Shown: positions 5,376 through 14,363 of the stretch, one piece after another
Layout of the letters: each line of letters starts with the position of its first letter
Numbering within the stretch: position 1 is the first letter of the stretch
Origin: Candidatus Magasanikiibacteriota bacterium
GTDB lineage: Bacteria > Patescibacteriota > Patescibacteriia > Magasanikbacterales > GWA2-37-8
Length of the DNA stretch: 32,500 nucleotides
Assembly (NCBI GenBank): GCA_943359595.1
Contig: CALRIA010000007.1
Span: 1 to 32,500, forward strand
Direction of reading: 5' to 3'
The notes under the pieces: generated by a model
The model's input: only the letters and a program-made list of their open reading frames with translations
The model's database searches: none
Told to the model about the DNA's origin: nothing
Position numbers and translations under genes: made by a program

Positions 5376-6788
5376 TCAATTTTTAACTTCGACAATTTCT
5401 TTAATCGTTTCTTTGGGAACTACTCTAAATAGTAAAATAAAAATAGTATAGACTACACTACCCAGTATAATTGATAGTATTACATGCGGTAATTGTATAT
5501 ATCTTATAAAGATATACATGATTAATCCAGATAGCAATATTTTGAACAGTGTTTTTAGTTGAGGCAAAAAAGAAGTGTGGTAAAAAACTAGAAACATCAA
5601 CATCAAACCAGCATAAATTTCTGAAAAAATGGTTACTCCGGCCGCTCCGTAGATTCCAAATCGCGGAATAAAAATAAAATAGCCGATGACACTTAGAACG
5701 GCATCGGATAAATAAATCCAAACAGCCTGCTTTTGTTTGTTGATAGCTAGAGCGGTATAGCCAAAAACAATTCCCAGACATATTCCTAAAATTGTCCAAC
5801 TCAGCCAGATTAAAATTTTCCCAGAACCGATAAATTCGTCGCCACCAACAAAATGCATAATTGGTTCAGCTAAGGTGGCGGCCCCAATCATCATCGGGAT
5901 TAATAATAGGGACATAAGGTTAAAAGACGTTTGGAGATATTTTTTAAATTCTGTATATTGAGATCGTGAATAGAAATAAGCTAATAGCGGCGACATAATC
6001 CCCATAGTTAAAGCGGCGATTTGTACAATTACATCCAATACTCGGTAAGCGGCACCATAAAATCCCACCTGAGTTTGTGTGCTATAAAGAGGCAAAACAA
6101 CTCGATCGCCTTGTAGATAAAAGGAATTAAAAATAATACATAAAGCAGTTGGATATATCGCTTGAAAAATCGCTTGAAAAATTTCACGATCAAAAGCAAA
6201 CTGAATTTTTGGCATTTTATAAAATAAATATAAAGCGTTTATAACAGAAGCGCTGGTTAAAATAAGCATGAATGGTAAAAAAGCGGCATTAATTTTTATT
6301 AATAAAATCACTCCAATTAATAAAATCATTCGACCAATTAGCTCACCAGCTGTAATTATTTGAGTCTTTAGTTGCATTTGGAAATAACCTGAAAATACGT
6401 GACTGACACTAATGGCGAAAAATGATAGTGAAGTAATCGCGACTGCGATTTTTACTTCAATTGGATATGGGAAGAATAAGAACAATAAAGGAGCTGCCAG
6501 TTGGAATAAGGCGGCTGTAGCAATTCTTAGAGTAAACAGATTGTTTAATAATTTTTCTTTATCAAATTTTGGTTGGGAGAGTAGATTCGCGGTCGTAATG
6601 GTAAAGCCAAAATCGCTAAAAATTCCGACAAATTGCAAAAAACCAATCACGGTAGTGTACCAACCAAATTTTTCTGCCCCTAAACTGCGGATAATTAGTA
6701 GGACCGTTATTAATCCTAATATAGTGCTAATGGCTTTTCCTATTAGCTGTACTATTGTATTGTGGGCTATTTTTCTTTTAAGAGTCAT
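5376..6788 (-). CDS. Oligosaccharide flippase (Wzx / MOP superfamily)
   Basis: 470 aa, almost entirely hydrophobic, with about 12-14 predicted membrane helices. The N-terminus (LIGKAISTILGLITVLLI) followed by LGAEKFGWYTTVIGFLQFVGIFSDFGF matches polysaccharide-export flippases, which turn lipid-linked sugar units over the cytoplasmic membrane. No glycosyltransferase genes are adjacent, so the sugar or lipid cargo cannot be deduced. The ATG at 6788 is 8 bases from the predicted transcript start of a promoter on the minus strand (TTGTAA at 6831-6826, TATAAT at 6808-6803), and there is no Shine-Dalgarno site. It is divergent from the SpoIID-like gene, with which it shares a 64-base promoter region. 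Confidence 0.88.
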   Translation of the reverse strand: MTLKRKIAHNTIVQLIGKAISTILGLITVLLIIRSLGAEKFGWYTTVIGFLQFVGIFSDFGFTITTANLLSQPKFDKEKLLNNLFTLRIATAALFQLAAPLLFLFFPYPIEVKIAVAITSLSFFAISVSHVFSGYFQMQLKTQIITAGELIGRMILLIGVILLIKINAAFLPFMLILTSASVINALYLFYKMPKIQFAFDREIFQAIFQAIYPTALCIIFNSFYLQGDRVVLPLYSTQTQVGFYGAAYRVLDVIVQIAALTMGIMSPLLAYFYSRSQYTEFKKYLQTSFNLMSLLLIPMMIGAATLAEPIMHFVGGDEFIGSGKILIWLSWTILGICLGIVFGYTALAINKQKQAVWIYLSDAVLSVIGYFIFIPRFGIYGAAGVTIFSEIYAGLMLMFLVFYHTSFLPQLKTLFKILLSGLIMYIFIRYIQLPHVILSIILGSVVYTIFILLFRVVPKETIKEIVEVKN

Positions 6789-6802
6789 AAAATTTCGTAT
6801 TT

Positions 6803-6844
6803 ATTATAGCATGCGTTGTCGTGGTTTACAATTGATGATATAAT
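6803..6844. promoter_or_regulatory. Overlapping divergent promoters giving (nearly) leaderless transcripts
   Basis: Rightward: TTGTCG (6816-6821), a 17-base spacer and TATAAT (6839-6844), predicted start about 6851, with the ATG at 6853. Leftward: TTGTAA (6831-6826), a 17-base spacer and TATAAT (6808-6803), predicted start about 6796, with the ATG at 6788. The two -35 boxes interlock, so the promoters may compete for polymerase. Confidence 0.6.
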
Positions 6845-6852
6845 TAATTTTT

Positions 6853-7860
6853 ATGAAAAAATATTTATTAGTTTTATTTATTAGTTTGATTTTTATTTTG
6901 CCAGCTCATGCTGAAGAAATTTTTGTTACCAGTAGTTCCGAGGTGGTCACTTCTACTGAGAATATATTGTATGAAGTAAAAACTGGTAGAGAGCTTATTG
7001 AAGAGCCGTCAATTCGAGTGGGGCTGTCAAAAATTCAGGATCCAATAAAGTTTAAATCAGAAATGGATTATGAGATTTATAGTGGCGATGAAATTGTCGG
7101 TTTATTGCCAGCTGGTGAGATAGCTAAAATTAGTTATAAAAAAGGTAAATATTTTTTGGCAAGTGATAATCTAAATTTAGAAAGTGAAAATTTTTGGCGG
7201 TTGGTACCGGCTGAAGATGGTGGGGTGTTTGATTTGCCGGGTTGTAAACGAACGCTCATTGGTCGTAAAATATCTTATTGTTCCTATCGTGGAATTTTGG
7301 AATATCGGTATGGTCAAAAAAGTAAAATACCTTTTCTAATAAACGAACTGCCGCTTGAAGATTATATGAAGGGGATTGCCGAGACCGATAATAATTCAGC
7401 GCAGGGCTATATTAAAGCGGTGTTAGTAGCGGCTCGTAGTTATGCTTATAAAAATATTAGCCTTAATCCACCTACTGACAAAAGATTGTTTGATGTTTAT
7501 GCTACGACTCAGGATCAACTTTACTTAGGTTATAATTCGGAAAAAGCTATGCCACGTATTGCTCAGTTTGCGCAAGAGACGGCTGGAGAAATGGTAACCT
7601 ATGATGGTAGCGTGGTAACTACACCTTATTTTACTCATACAAATGGTAAGACCAAAGATTGGAAAAATAATGCAGGAGAAAATGATCGGCCATGGCTTAT
7701 GAGTGTAGATTGTATATATGATAAATACAAGAAAAATGCAGGACACGGTATTGGTATGAGTACTCACGATGCGCTGATGAGAGCTACCAAAGATAATTGG
7801 GAGTATATACAGCTATTAGAGTATTATTATACTGGTACGCAAATAGAGAAAATTTATTAA
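6853..7860 (+). CDS. Secreted SpoIID/LytB-domain protein
   Basis: 335 aa with a signal peptide: MKKYL, a hydrophobic core, and AHA before a likely cleavage after residue 20. The SpoIID-type domain in the C-terminal half shows LPLEDYMKGIAE, the VLVAARSYAY segment, HTNGKTKDW and HGIGMSTHDA, corresponding to the family's LPLE.YL.G, A.AARTYA and HG.GMSQ.GA. In spore formers SpoIID is a lytic transglycosylase acting on denuded peptidoglycan. Here, with no sporulation genes, a role in wall remodelling is more likely. The N-terminal 150 residues are not recognised. Only two bases at most of leader are predicted. Its closing hairpin is a bidirectional terminator at 7863-7891. Confidence 0.85.
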   Translation: MKKYLLVLFISLIFILPAHAEEIFVTSSSEVVTSTENILYEVKTGRELIEEPSIRVGLSKIQDPIKFKSEMDYEIYSGDEIVGLLPAGEIAKISYKKGKYFLASDNLNLESENFWRLVPAEDGGVFDLPGCKRTLIGRKISYCSYRGILEYRYGQKSKIPFLINELPLEDYMKGIAETDNNSAQGYIKAVLVAARSYAYKNISLNPPTDKRLFDVYATTQDQLYLGYNSEKAMPRIAQFAQETAGEMVTYDGSVVTTPYFTHTNGKTKDWKNNAGENDRPWLMSVDCIYDKYKKNAGHGIGMSTHDALMRATKDNWEYIQLLEYYYTGTQIEKIY

Positions 7861-7862
7861 AT

Positions 7863-7891
7863 AAAAATCCCCGATTTAATAGGGGATTTTT
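7863..7891. terminator. Bidirectional terminator
   Basis: Stem 7863-7872 with 7882-7891 (A5TCCCC pairing with GGGGAT5), 9-base loop. It lies between convergent genes ending at 7860 (+) and 7897 (-). Confidence 0.85.
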
Positions 7892-7896
7892 ATTTT

Positions 7897-8187
7897 TTAT
7901 TCTATCGGTTCATCTTGTAGAACATTCTGGTATTGCTCAAAAAGGCCATGTGATTTTAATATACTAATGAGTGGGGCGTGTATATCGATTGAAGTAAATT
8001 TTTGTCCTAATAAATTTGCCTGTGTTTGTTCGATAAACAGTTTTAAAAATGTTTCTTCATTTTCCGCTGACCACTCTTTAAAATCGTCACTCGAGTGTCT
8101 ATTTTTAACTACATAAACACCGTTTTCTATACTAAATCCTATATAAAAGTCTGCAAGACTTATTTCATTTTTATTTTCTCGTGACAT
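7897..8187 (-). CDS. Hypothetical protein (96 aa)
   Basis: I do not recognise this protein. It is 96 aa, acidic, with no membrane segment or signal peptide. A short beta-rich segment (residues 10-30, GFSIENGVYVVKN) is followed by helical sequence. It is the last gene of the leftward ruvB group, 11 bases after the PH-domain gene and just before a terminator. No Shine-Dalgarno site is seen. Conserved spacing and AT-rich codon use like its neighbours make a real gene likely. Confidence 0.6.
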   Translation of the reverse strand: MSRENKNEISLADFYIGFSIENGVYVVKNRHSSDDFKEWSAENEETFLKLFIEQTQANLLGQKFTSIDIHAPLISILKSHGLFEQYQNVLQDEPIE

Positions 8188-8198
8188 ATTTAAAAATT

Positions 8199-8738
8199 TT
8201 ATTTTCCGACGTGATATTTTTTATCTTCTGAAGATAAATTTATAATTGCCTCACGTAATTTATCCGGACGATGTACATTGTGGATAATAAATTTTGGAAT
8301 TGGGCCAGCGGTTTGTAAGTAGATATTTCCGTAATTAAAAATTGTAGCCCAAAATCCATGAACTTCAGAAGTAACATCTTGGATCTGATAAAGATCTACT
8401 TCAGCTACTGTGCGAGCAAAAAGAGAAATTTGATGCACATCTACCAAACGATCGTTGGTTATAATCCAAGCATCTAAATAAAATTCAACAAAAAAAGAAT
8501 AGAAAAATAAAAACGTTGATAGATAATAAGCACTACCAGCAATTATCATAAGCGTGTAAGTATTGGGGTTTTGCATCGTGTTAGTAAAGGCAGAAGCAAA
8601 AAACCAGTATACTGCAATAGGAATTAGCAATATGGCAATAAAAATTGCTAAATATGGAAAAAAAGTAACTCCATGTCGTCTCAACACATATTCTACTTTT
8701 TCATAACTTTTAATTTTTACTATAGATTTTATATTCAT
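8199..8738 (-). CDS. Membrane-anchored bacterial PH-domain protein
   Basis: 179 aa. Two membrane helices lie at about residues 25-50 and 63-90, followed by a cytoplasmic bacterial PH (bPH2/YdbT-type) domain at about 90-165: DAWIITNDRLVDVHQISLF, then TVAEVDLYQIQDVTSEV and FNYGNIYLQTAG. Proteins of this type are structural or lipid-linked and have no known catalytic activity. The gene follows the small membrane protein gene with a 3-base gap, so the two are likely co-translated and may act together in the membrane. Confidence 0.75.
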   Translation of the reverse strand: MNIKSIVKIKSYEKVEYVLRRHGVTFFPYLAIFIAILLIPIAVYWFFASAFTNTMQNPNTYTLMIIAGSAYYLSTFLFFYSFFVEFYLDAWIITNDRLVDVHQISLFARTVAEVDLYQIQDVTSEVHGFWATIFNYGNIYLQTAGPIPKFIIHNVHRPDKLREAIINLSSEDKKYHVGK

Positions 8739-8741
8739 ATT

Positions 8742-9014
8742 CTAAAAATTAGCAGAAGTTAAGGCGCTTGAAACCCAGTCACTATTCCAAAGAGTTAGCG
8801 GTTGTCTCCAATCAACTTCATTTAATAATATGAAAGTAAAAAATATAGTCGCAACAACAAGTGTGATTATTAGAAAAGTTGTAAAAAAACTTACCACAGT
8901 CAACGCTCCATTATGATATAGATGTGAAAAATTTATAAAAGAAAAAATTCCGAGAATTGATATATAAGCTAAATAAATAAAAAGTATAATGTAAAGTGGA
9001 ATAGTGATTATCAT
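8742..9014 (-). CDS. Small membrane protein, unknown function
   Basis: 90 aa from the ATG at 9014. That start is preferred over one at 9047 inside ruvB because it gives the junction TAA-T-ATG with ruvB, a pattern seen at two other gene pairs in the window. Two long hydrophobic helices (about residues 3-28 and 37-65) precede a short polar tail with several Trp residues. No family is recognised. Its position between ruvB and a PH-domain membrane protein suggests translational coupling to ruvB rather than a shared function with recombination. Confidence 0.65.
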   Translation of the reverse strand: MIITIPLYIILFIYLAYISILGIFSFINFSHLYHNGALTVVSFFTTFLIITLVVATIFFTFILLNEVDWRQPLTLWNSDWVSSALTSANF

Positions 9015-9015
9015 A

Positions 9016-10047
9016 TTATAATAATGTTTGATTTTTGATCTGATCAAAACCTAAATGAGCATAGGCGGCGGGGGTGGCTTTGCGACCGCGTGGCGTGCGT
9101 TCTAAAAAACCTATCTGTAATAAAAATGGTTCGTATATATCTTCGATGGTATCCATTTCTTCGGCGACGGCAGCGGCTAAAGTGTTGAGCCCGACTGGTC
9201 CACCGTTGAATTTTTCAATCATGGTGGTGAGCAGTAGGCGGTCAATTTCATCTAGTCCAAATTCATCGATTGCGAGCATCGCCATCGTGTCGCTGACAAT
9301 TTTTTTATCAATCGATTCCTGATTGTTTACCTGAGCAAAATCACGGGCGCGTTTTAATAAACGATTGGCGATACGTGGAGTGCGACGGGCACGTTGAGCG
9401 ATGAGAATGGATCCGTCTGGTTCCAATTTAGTTTTTAATAAAATGGCGTTGCGGTTTACAATAGTTTCAATATCGCTATGTTCGTAAAAATTTAAATGAA
9501 AGATATGACCAAAACGATCGCGTAGTGGTCCGGGTAATAAACTCATTTTAGTAGTAGCACCAATCAAAGTAAATTTTTCTAGTGGCATACGGATGGTGCG
9601 GGCGGCTGGACCTTGGCCGATGATAATATCAAGAGCATAATCTTCTAAAGCAGGATAGAGCACCTCAGCAATAGTTTTGTTGATGCGATGAATTTCGTCG
9701 ATAAATAAAATATCGCCTCGTTGTAAATTGGAAAGAATCGCGGCGAGATCACCGACTTTTTCTAAAACTGGGCCAGAAGTTACTTTAATATTGCCACCCA
9801 TTTCGCGGGCGATGATATGAGCTAAAGTTGTTTTACCCAATCCCGGATTTCCATACAATAAAACATGTTCCAAAACATCATTACGCACTTTAGCTGCCGC
9901 GATGGAGACATTCAAATTTTTTTTAATTTGGGTTTGACCAACAAAATCAGTTAAAAGTTCCGGTCGTAAAGTGACTTCGAGAACAGTTTCTTCGACAGCA
10001 CTTTCGGAATTTACCAATCTATTTTCTGTTTGATTTTCTTCTATCAT
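9016..10047 (-). CDS. ruvB: Holliday junction branch migration helicase RuvB
   Basis: 343 aa from the ATG at 10047. An ATG at 10086 would extend into the promoter region and is rejected. RuvB is the hexameric AAA+ motor that drives branch migration with RuvA and hands junctions to RuvC (encoded at 26635 here). Walker A is G66-NPGLGKT-T74 with Asn in place of the usual Pro at position 67, Walker B is at 113-120 (D117, E118), sensor 1 is GATT and the arginine finger lies in LRDRFG. The C-terminal winged-helix segment (TPRGRKATPAAYAHLG) is intact and the length is normal. The gene has no Shine-Dalgarno site, and its promoter on the minus strand (TGGACT at 10085-10080, TATAAT at 10062-10057) predicts a transcript start within about 3 bases of the ATG. 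Confidence 0.96.
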   Translation of the reverse strand: MIEENQTENRLVNSESAVEETVLEVTLRPELLTDFVGQTQIKKNLNVSIAAAKVRNDVLEHVLLYGNPGLGKTTLAHIIAREMGGNIKVTSGPVLEKVGDLAAILSNLQRGDILFIDEIHRINKTIAEVLYPALEDYALDIIIGQGPAARTIRMPLEKFTLIGATTKMSLLPGPLRDRFGHIFHLNFYEHSDIETIVNRNAILLKTKLEPDGSILIAQRARRTPRIANRLLKRARDFAQVNNQESIDKKIVSDTMAMLAIDEFGLDEIDRLLLTTMIEKFNGGPVGLNTLAAAVAEEMDTIEDIYEPFLLQIGFLERTPRGRKATPAAYAHLGFDQIKNQTLL

Positions 10048-10056
10048 AATGATATT

Positions 10057-10085
10057 ATTATACTTAATAGCTAACTTAAAGTCCA
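10057..10085. promoter_or_regulatory. Divergent promoter region, ruvB and coiled-coil gene
   Basis: Leftward: TGGACT, a 17-base spacer and TATAAT (10085 to 10057), with a start about 3 bases from the ruvB ATG. Rightward: TATACT at 10059-10064 overlaps the same bases but has no clear -35; it would start about 17 bases before the ATG at 10088. Confidence 0.45.
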
Positions 10086-10087
10086 AT

Positions 10088-10558
10088 ATGTCTGAGTTTC
10101 AAACACAAAATACGGAATGGCGAAAACATAACACGGCTGAGGGGCGTGAATTGAAAATGGAAAATAAGGAAAAGGCACCGGATGACCAAGAAAAAAAAGC
10201 GGCTGCCAGAGAACGCGCCGAAGTGGTAAGCAAGGAAGTGAAAAGCACTCAAAAACAGATGCAAAATATCATGGCCAACATGCAACAGGTGATAAAAACT
10301 GTGCAGGCGATCCGAGCTCAGTTGCAATTGTCGAGTGATGGATCAATCCCATCAGTACAGAGAGATGAAAAAAATATTGAAATTTTAAAAAATAAACTGG
10401 CCAACTTGCGCGGTGAGTTGGGTGATTTGCGATCGGCTTTAGTTGTTGAATTAAAAAAAGAACTTATTAAAAATAATAAAAATTTAGTTGATCAAGATGC
10501 TAAAAGTGAGGCAGAAAATCAGGCCGATCAAGTGCTTTCTGAATTGGGATTGAAATAA
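10088..10558 (+). CDS. Coiled-coil protein, unknown function
   Basis: 156 aa from the ATG at 10088. An in-frame ATG at 10049 lies within the divergent promoter and would add a hydrophobic stretch unlike the rest. The protein is very hydrophilic and rich in Lys, Glu, Gln and Ala. Long heptad-like stretches at about residues 35-85 and 95-150 indicate a coiled coil. There are no catalytic motifs, signal peptide or membrane helices. I do not recognise the family. It is a single-gene unit ended by a strong terminator at 10600-10623. Confidence 0.7.
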   Translation: MSEFQTQNTEWRKHNTAEGRELKMENKEKAPDDQEKKAAARERAEVVSKEVKSTQKQMQNIMANMQQVIKTVQAIRAQLQLSSDGSIPSVQRDEKNIEILKNKLANLRGELGDLRSALVVELKKELIKNNKNLVDQDAKSEAENQADQVLSELGLK

Positions 10559-10599
10559 AAAAATAGTAGTGGTGCATGATACGTTAATGGTTTGTGGAT

Positions 10600-10623
10600 A
10601 ACTCGCGAATACGCGAGTTTTTT
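10600..10623 (+). terminator. Terminator of the coiled-coil gene
   Basis: Stem 10600-10607 with 10612-10619 (AACTCGCG with CGCGAGTT), tetraloop AATA, then a T-run to 10623. Confidence 0.85.
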
Positions 10624-10640
10624 GTTTAGATCTGGCACAT

Positions 10641-10669
10641 TTGGCAGGCATTTTGCGATGTGGTATAAT
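10641..10669 (+). promoter_or_regulatory. Strong promoter of the ribonucleotide reductase gene
   Basis: TTGGCA (10641-10646), a 17-base spacer and consensus TATAAT (10664-10669) preceded by TGG (extended -10). Predicted start is near 10676, leaving a 94-base leader. Confidence 0.8.
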
Positions 10670-10688
10670 AAGTCCACTCAAGAGGGTA

Positions 10689-10736
10689 ATACTATATCTA
10701 GTGTTTAAATAAAGATTTCAACACTATCAGTAGTAT
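10689..10736 (+). promoter_or_regulatory. Tandem NrdR-box-like operators
   Basis: Two 16-base sites resemble the known NrdR box (ACACTATATATAGTGT as reference). Site 1 is 10689-10704 with 14 of 16 matches; site 2 is 10721-10736 with 12 of 16. They start 32 bases apart, about three helical turns, the usual arrangement for cooperative binding by the ATP/dATP-sensing repressor NrdR. The two sites are also inverted relative to each other and could form an RNA hairpin (7+7 bp). They lie just downstream of the predicted start, where a repressor would block elongation or open-complex exit. The nrdR gene is not in the window. Confidence 0.7.
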
Positions 10737-10769
10737 TAGACGCGATATTAAATCATAATCCTTTTTAAT

Positions 10770-13700
10770 ATGCAGACTGCCATTGCGACTAAAACTTTTA
10801 AATTAGATAAAGACTTCCAATATCCTGATGGCGCCATGCATTTTCCTCGTCACTATACCAAAGATGGTGTCAGTCCTTTTGATATGTTTACTTATGTGGT
10901 TCGTCCTTCAGTAATTCGCGAACCAAGTGGTAAATTGATTTTTGAAATGAATGATGTTGAAGTGCCAAAACAATGGTCTCAAGTGGCCACTGATATTTTG
11001 GCTCAAAAATATTTCCGCAAAGCTGGCGTGCCACAATATGACGATAATGGTCTACCAAAATTAAACATGGATGGCACTCCAATTTTAGGTCCAGAAAAAA
11101 GTGTGAAACAAGTCGCTCATCGTTTGGCTGGTACTTGGAGATATTGGGGGGAGAAGTATGGCTATTTTGCTAGTGCCAAAGATGCTCAAGTATTTTATGA
11201 AGAGCTGGTGTACATGATTATCAATCAAATGGTGGCCCCAAACTCACCACAATGGTTTAATACTGGTTTGTATTGGGCTTACGGCATCAACGGTCCGGCC
11301 CAAGGTCATCACTATGTTGATCCAGATACTGGTGTATTGACTCGCGCTACGGATTCTTATTCTCACCCTCAACCACACGCTTGTTTTATCCAATCCGTAA
11401 AAGATGATTTGGTAAATGAAGGTGGAATCATGGATTTATGGGTGCGTGAAGCTCGTTTATTTAAATATGGTAGTGGTACTGGCACCAATTTTTCCAGTCT
11501 TCGTGGTTTTGGTGAAAAACTTTCTGGTGGCGGACAGTCTTCTGGTCTGATGAGCTGGTTAAAAATCGGTGATCGCGCCGCTGGGGCGATAAAATCTGGT
11601 GGCACTACTCGTCGCGCCGCTAAAATGTGTGTGTTAAATATTGATCATCCGGATATTGAAGAGTTTGTTGGTTGGAAAGTAAAAGAAGAAGATAAAGTTG
11701 CCGCTTTAATCGCGGCTGGGTATGAGGGCGGTTATGAAGGTGAAGCTTATTTGACTATTTCTGGTCAGAATTCTAATAATTCTGTTCGCATTACTCATGA
11801 TTTCATGGAGGCAATGGTCAAAGACAATGGTTGGGATTTGCGTTGGCGTACTGATGGACGATCTTGTAAAAAATTGAAAGCTCGTGATCTTTGGGATAAA
11901 ATTGCTTATGCCGCATGGCGTTGTGCTGATCCTGGATTGCAATTTGATACCACTATTAATGATTGGCATACTTGTCCTGCATCTGGCAGTATCAATGCTT
12001 CCAATCCTTGTAGTGAATATATGTTTTTGGATGATACGGCTTGTAATTTGGCTTCGATAAATTTGGCACATTATTATGATCCGGAAACTTCTACTTTTGA
12101 TATTACCGGTTTTAAATATACTACGCGTGTCTGGACAGTGGTTCTTGAAATTAGTATTTTAATGGCTCAATTTCCTAGTGCAGAAATTGCTCAAAATAGT
12201 TATGATTTTCGTACATTAGGTTTGGGTTATGCCAATATTGGTAGTTTGTTGATGACTGCTGGAGTTGCTTATGATTCACCAGAGGCCTTGGCTTTTGCTG
12301 GTACAGTTACTGCACTAATGACCGCCGAATCTTATTCTACTTCCGCTGAAATGGCTAGCTATTTGGGCACTTTTAACAAATATAGCGAAAATCGTGACAA
12401 CATGTTGCGTGTTATGCGTAATCATCGTCGGGCGGTATTTAATGTGCGTGAAGACGAATATGAGGATCTGGCGGTAAAACCAGTTGGGATTGATCCACAA
12501 TTTGCTCCTGCCTACCTATTGGCGGCGGCTCGTGAAAGTTGGAATCGCACTTTGGAGATGGGTGAAAAATATGGTTTTAGAAATGCTCAAACTACTTTAT
12601 TGGCACCTACCGGTACAATTGGTTTATTGATGGATTGTGCCACTACTGGTGTGGAGCCAGATTTTGCTTTGGTGAAATTTAAAAAATTAGCTGGTGGTGG
12701 ATATTTTAAGATTGTGAATGAGTCTGTGCCGGTCGCTTTGAAAACTTTGGGTTATAAGGAAAATGAAGTGATCGATATCGTCGATTATCTTAAAGGACGG
12801 GCAACTCTTGTAGGTTCACCAGTTATTAACCATGAAAGTTTGATGGCCAAGGGTTTGACCAAAGAAGAGTTGGAAAAAATTGAAAAATCATTGGCTGGAG
12901 CATTTGAATTGCAATTTGCTCTCAACGCTTGGACTTTGGGTGAAGATGTACTCAAACGTTTAGGTTTTTCTAGTGAACAATTTTTGGACACTAACTTCAA
13001 TTTTCTTAAAGCGCTTGGTTTTACTGATGATGAAATTGAAAAAGCCAATGAATATGTCTGTGGTGCTATGGCCATTGAAGGGGCGCCATATCTAAAAGTA
13101 GAACATTATAAAGTATTTGATACTGCTAACAAAAATGGCAAAAAAGGAAAACGCTTTATTCATTATTTGGGTCACATTCGCATGATGGCCGCGGTGCAAC
13201 CATTTTTGTCTGGAGCTATTTCCAAAACTATCAACATGCCAAATGAAGCTACACTTGAAGATGTGAAGATTGCCTATATGGCTTCTTGGAAGTTGGGTTT
13301 GAAAGCTAACGCTATTTATCGTGATGGTTGTAAAATGTCTCAACCGTTGGCTAGTAAATCTGAGACCAAAAAAGAGGAAGTAAAGGTGGAAGAAACTGTT
13401 GAAGTTAAAGCAGAAACAAGAACAGAAGAAAAATCCGTCAAAACTTTTGCTCTTTCCAATCAAGAACAGACCATCATCAATCAATTGGTGGGAGTTGATC
13501 AAGCTCAGATGACTTATGCGCATGATGGTAGCACTCAAGGTACCAAGATTTATATTCACGGAGAGCAACGTAGAATGCCATACAAACGTAGTGGCCTGAC
13601 AATTAAGGCGAAAGTGGCTGGACAGAAAATTTTCTTACGTACGGGCGAATATCCAGATGGTCGCTTGGGTGAAGTATTTATAGATATGTATCGTGAGGGG

Positions 13701-14267
13701 GCAGCTTTCCGCAGTATGTTAAATTTATTTGCTATTTCTATTTCAACTGGTTTGCAATATGGTATTCCTCTTGAAGAATACGTTGATAAATTTACTTTTA
13801 CTAGATTTGAACCAGCTGGCATGACTGACCATCCTAATGTTCGTTCCTGTACTTCAATTGTGGATTTTGTTTTCCGAGTATTGGGAATGGAATATCTTGG
13901 ACGTACTGATTTTGTACAGGTCAAACCAACCGGCATCCAAAAAAATCGTGTACAGCAATTGGAAAAATTATTAGCAGAAGCGCGTGGTCAAAAAACTATG
14001 AGTTTTGATGATACTGCCGATGAAGTAGAAAAAGAAAAATTAGCTCTACAAGAACAGGAAGAAGATTTGGAAGATGAAGTAGCCAGTTTAATCACTTTGA
14101 CAAAATTAGAAAAAAAAGCGGAAATTGTAGCTACGACTGCCGCTGATCAAATGCTATCTGGAATGATGGGAGATGCACCGCCTTGTCCTACTTGTGGACA
14201 TATAACTATTCGTAGCGGTAGTTGCTATAAATGCCTCAATTGCGGAAGTACTACTGGGTGCAGTTAA
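10770..14267 (+). CDS. nrdJ: Adenosylcobalamin-dependent (class II) ribonucleotide reductase
   Basis: 1165 aa. It reduces ribonucleotides to deoxyribonucleotides with an AdoCbl-generated thiyl radical and needs no oxygen or iron subunit. Visible features are C205 (HACFIQS) and the other active-site segments GTGTNFSSLRG, GGTTRRAAKMC with C287, N412-PCSE (C414 and E416), and APTGTIG. A linker rich in Glu and Lys (about 860-900) leads to a TSCPD-type domain (about 930-1050), then an acidic helix. The C-terminal tail has six Cys (1139, 1142, 1152, 1155, 1158, 1164), zinc-ribbon-like with a final redox Cys pair. Length and order match the long B12-dependent family. The adenosyltransferase gene follows at 14364, and NrdR-like operators lie upstream. 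There is no Shine-Dalgarno site. Confidence 0.96.
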   Translation: MQTAIATKTFKLDKDFQYPDGAMHFPRHYTKDGVSPFDMFTYVVRPSVIREPSGKLIFEMNDVEVPKQWSQVATDILAQKYFRKAGVPQYDDNGLPKLNMDGTPILGPEKSVKQVAHRLAGTWRYWGEKYGYFASAKDAQVFYEELVYMIINQMVAPNSPQWFNTGLYWAYGINGPAQGHHYVDPDTGVLTRATDSYSHPQPHACFIQSVKDDLVNEGGIMDLWVREARLFKYGSGTGTNFSSLRGFGEKLSGGGQSSGLMSWLKIGDRAAGAIKSGGTTRRAAKMCVLNIDHPDIEEFVGWKVKEEDKVAALIAAGYEGGYEGEAYLTISGQNSNNSVRITHDFMEAMVKDNGWDLRWRTDGRSCKKLKARDLWDKIAYAAWRCADPGLQFDTTINDWHTCPASGSINASNPCSEYMFLDDTACNLASINLAHYYDPETSTFDITGFKYTTRVWTVVLEISILMAQFPSAEIAQNSYDFRTLGLGYANIGSLLMTAGVAYDSPEALAFAGTVTALMTAESYSTSAEMASYLGTFNKYSENRDNMLRVMRNHRRAVFNVREDEYEDLAVKPVGIDPQFAPAYLLAAARESWNRTLEMGEKYGFRNAQTTLLAPTGTIGLLMDCATTGVEPDFALVKFKKLAGGGYFKIVNESVPVALKTLGYKENEVIDIVDYLKGRATLVGSPVINHESLMAKGLTKEELEKIEKSLAGAFELQFALNAWTLGEDVLKRLGFSSEQFLDTNFNFLKALGFTDDEIEKANEYVCGAMAIEGAPYLKVEHYKVFDTANKNGKKGKRFIHYLGHIRMMAAVQPFLSGAISKTINMPNEATLEDVKIAYMASWKLGLKANAIYRDGCKMSQPLASKSETKKEEVKVEETVEVKAETRTEEKSVKTFALSNQEQTIINQLVGVDQAQMTYAHDGSTQGTKIYIHGEQRRMPYKRSGLTIKAKVAGQKIFLRTGEYPDGRLGEVFIDMYREGAAFRSMLNLFAISISTGLQYGIPLEEYVDKFTFTRFEPAGMTDHPNVRSCTSIVDFVFRVLGMEYLGRTDFVQVKPTGIQKNRVQQLEKLLAEARGQKTMSFDDTADEVEKEKLALQEQEEDLEDEVASLITLTKLEKKAEIVATTAADQMLSGMMGDAPPCPTCGHITIRSGSCYKCLNCGSTTGCS

Positions 14268-14280
14268 AAAGCTTGTAGCG

Positions 14281-14312
14281 GATCCTACCTCGAAAAGGTA
14301 GGATCTTTTATT
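14281..14312 (+). terminator. Terminator of the ribonucleotide reductase gene
   Basis: Perfect 10-bp stem (14281-14290 with 14296-14305), loop CGAAA, followed by a T-rich stretch. Confidence 0.85.
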
Positions 14313-14363
14313 TGCTTTTATTTTTTTCTTTTGTTAATATAAGTTTCTATAAAACTTAAAATT

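Noticed and set aside
10670-10769. Cobalamin riboswitch upstream of the B12-dependent reductase
   Set aside because: The leader is under 100 bases and shows no B12-box core. The inverted sequences are better explained as two NrdR boxes.
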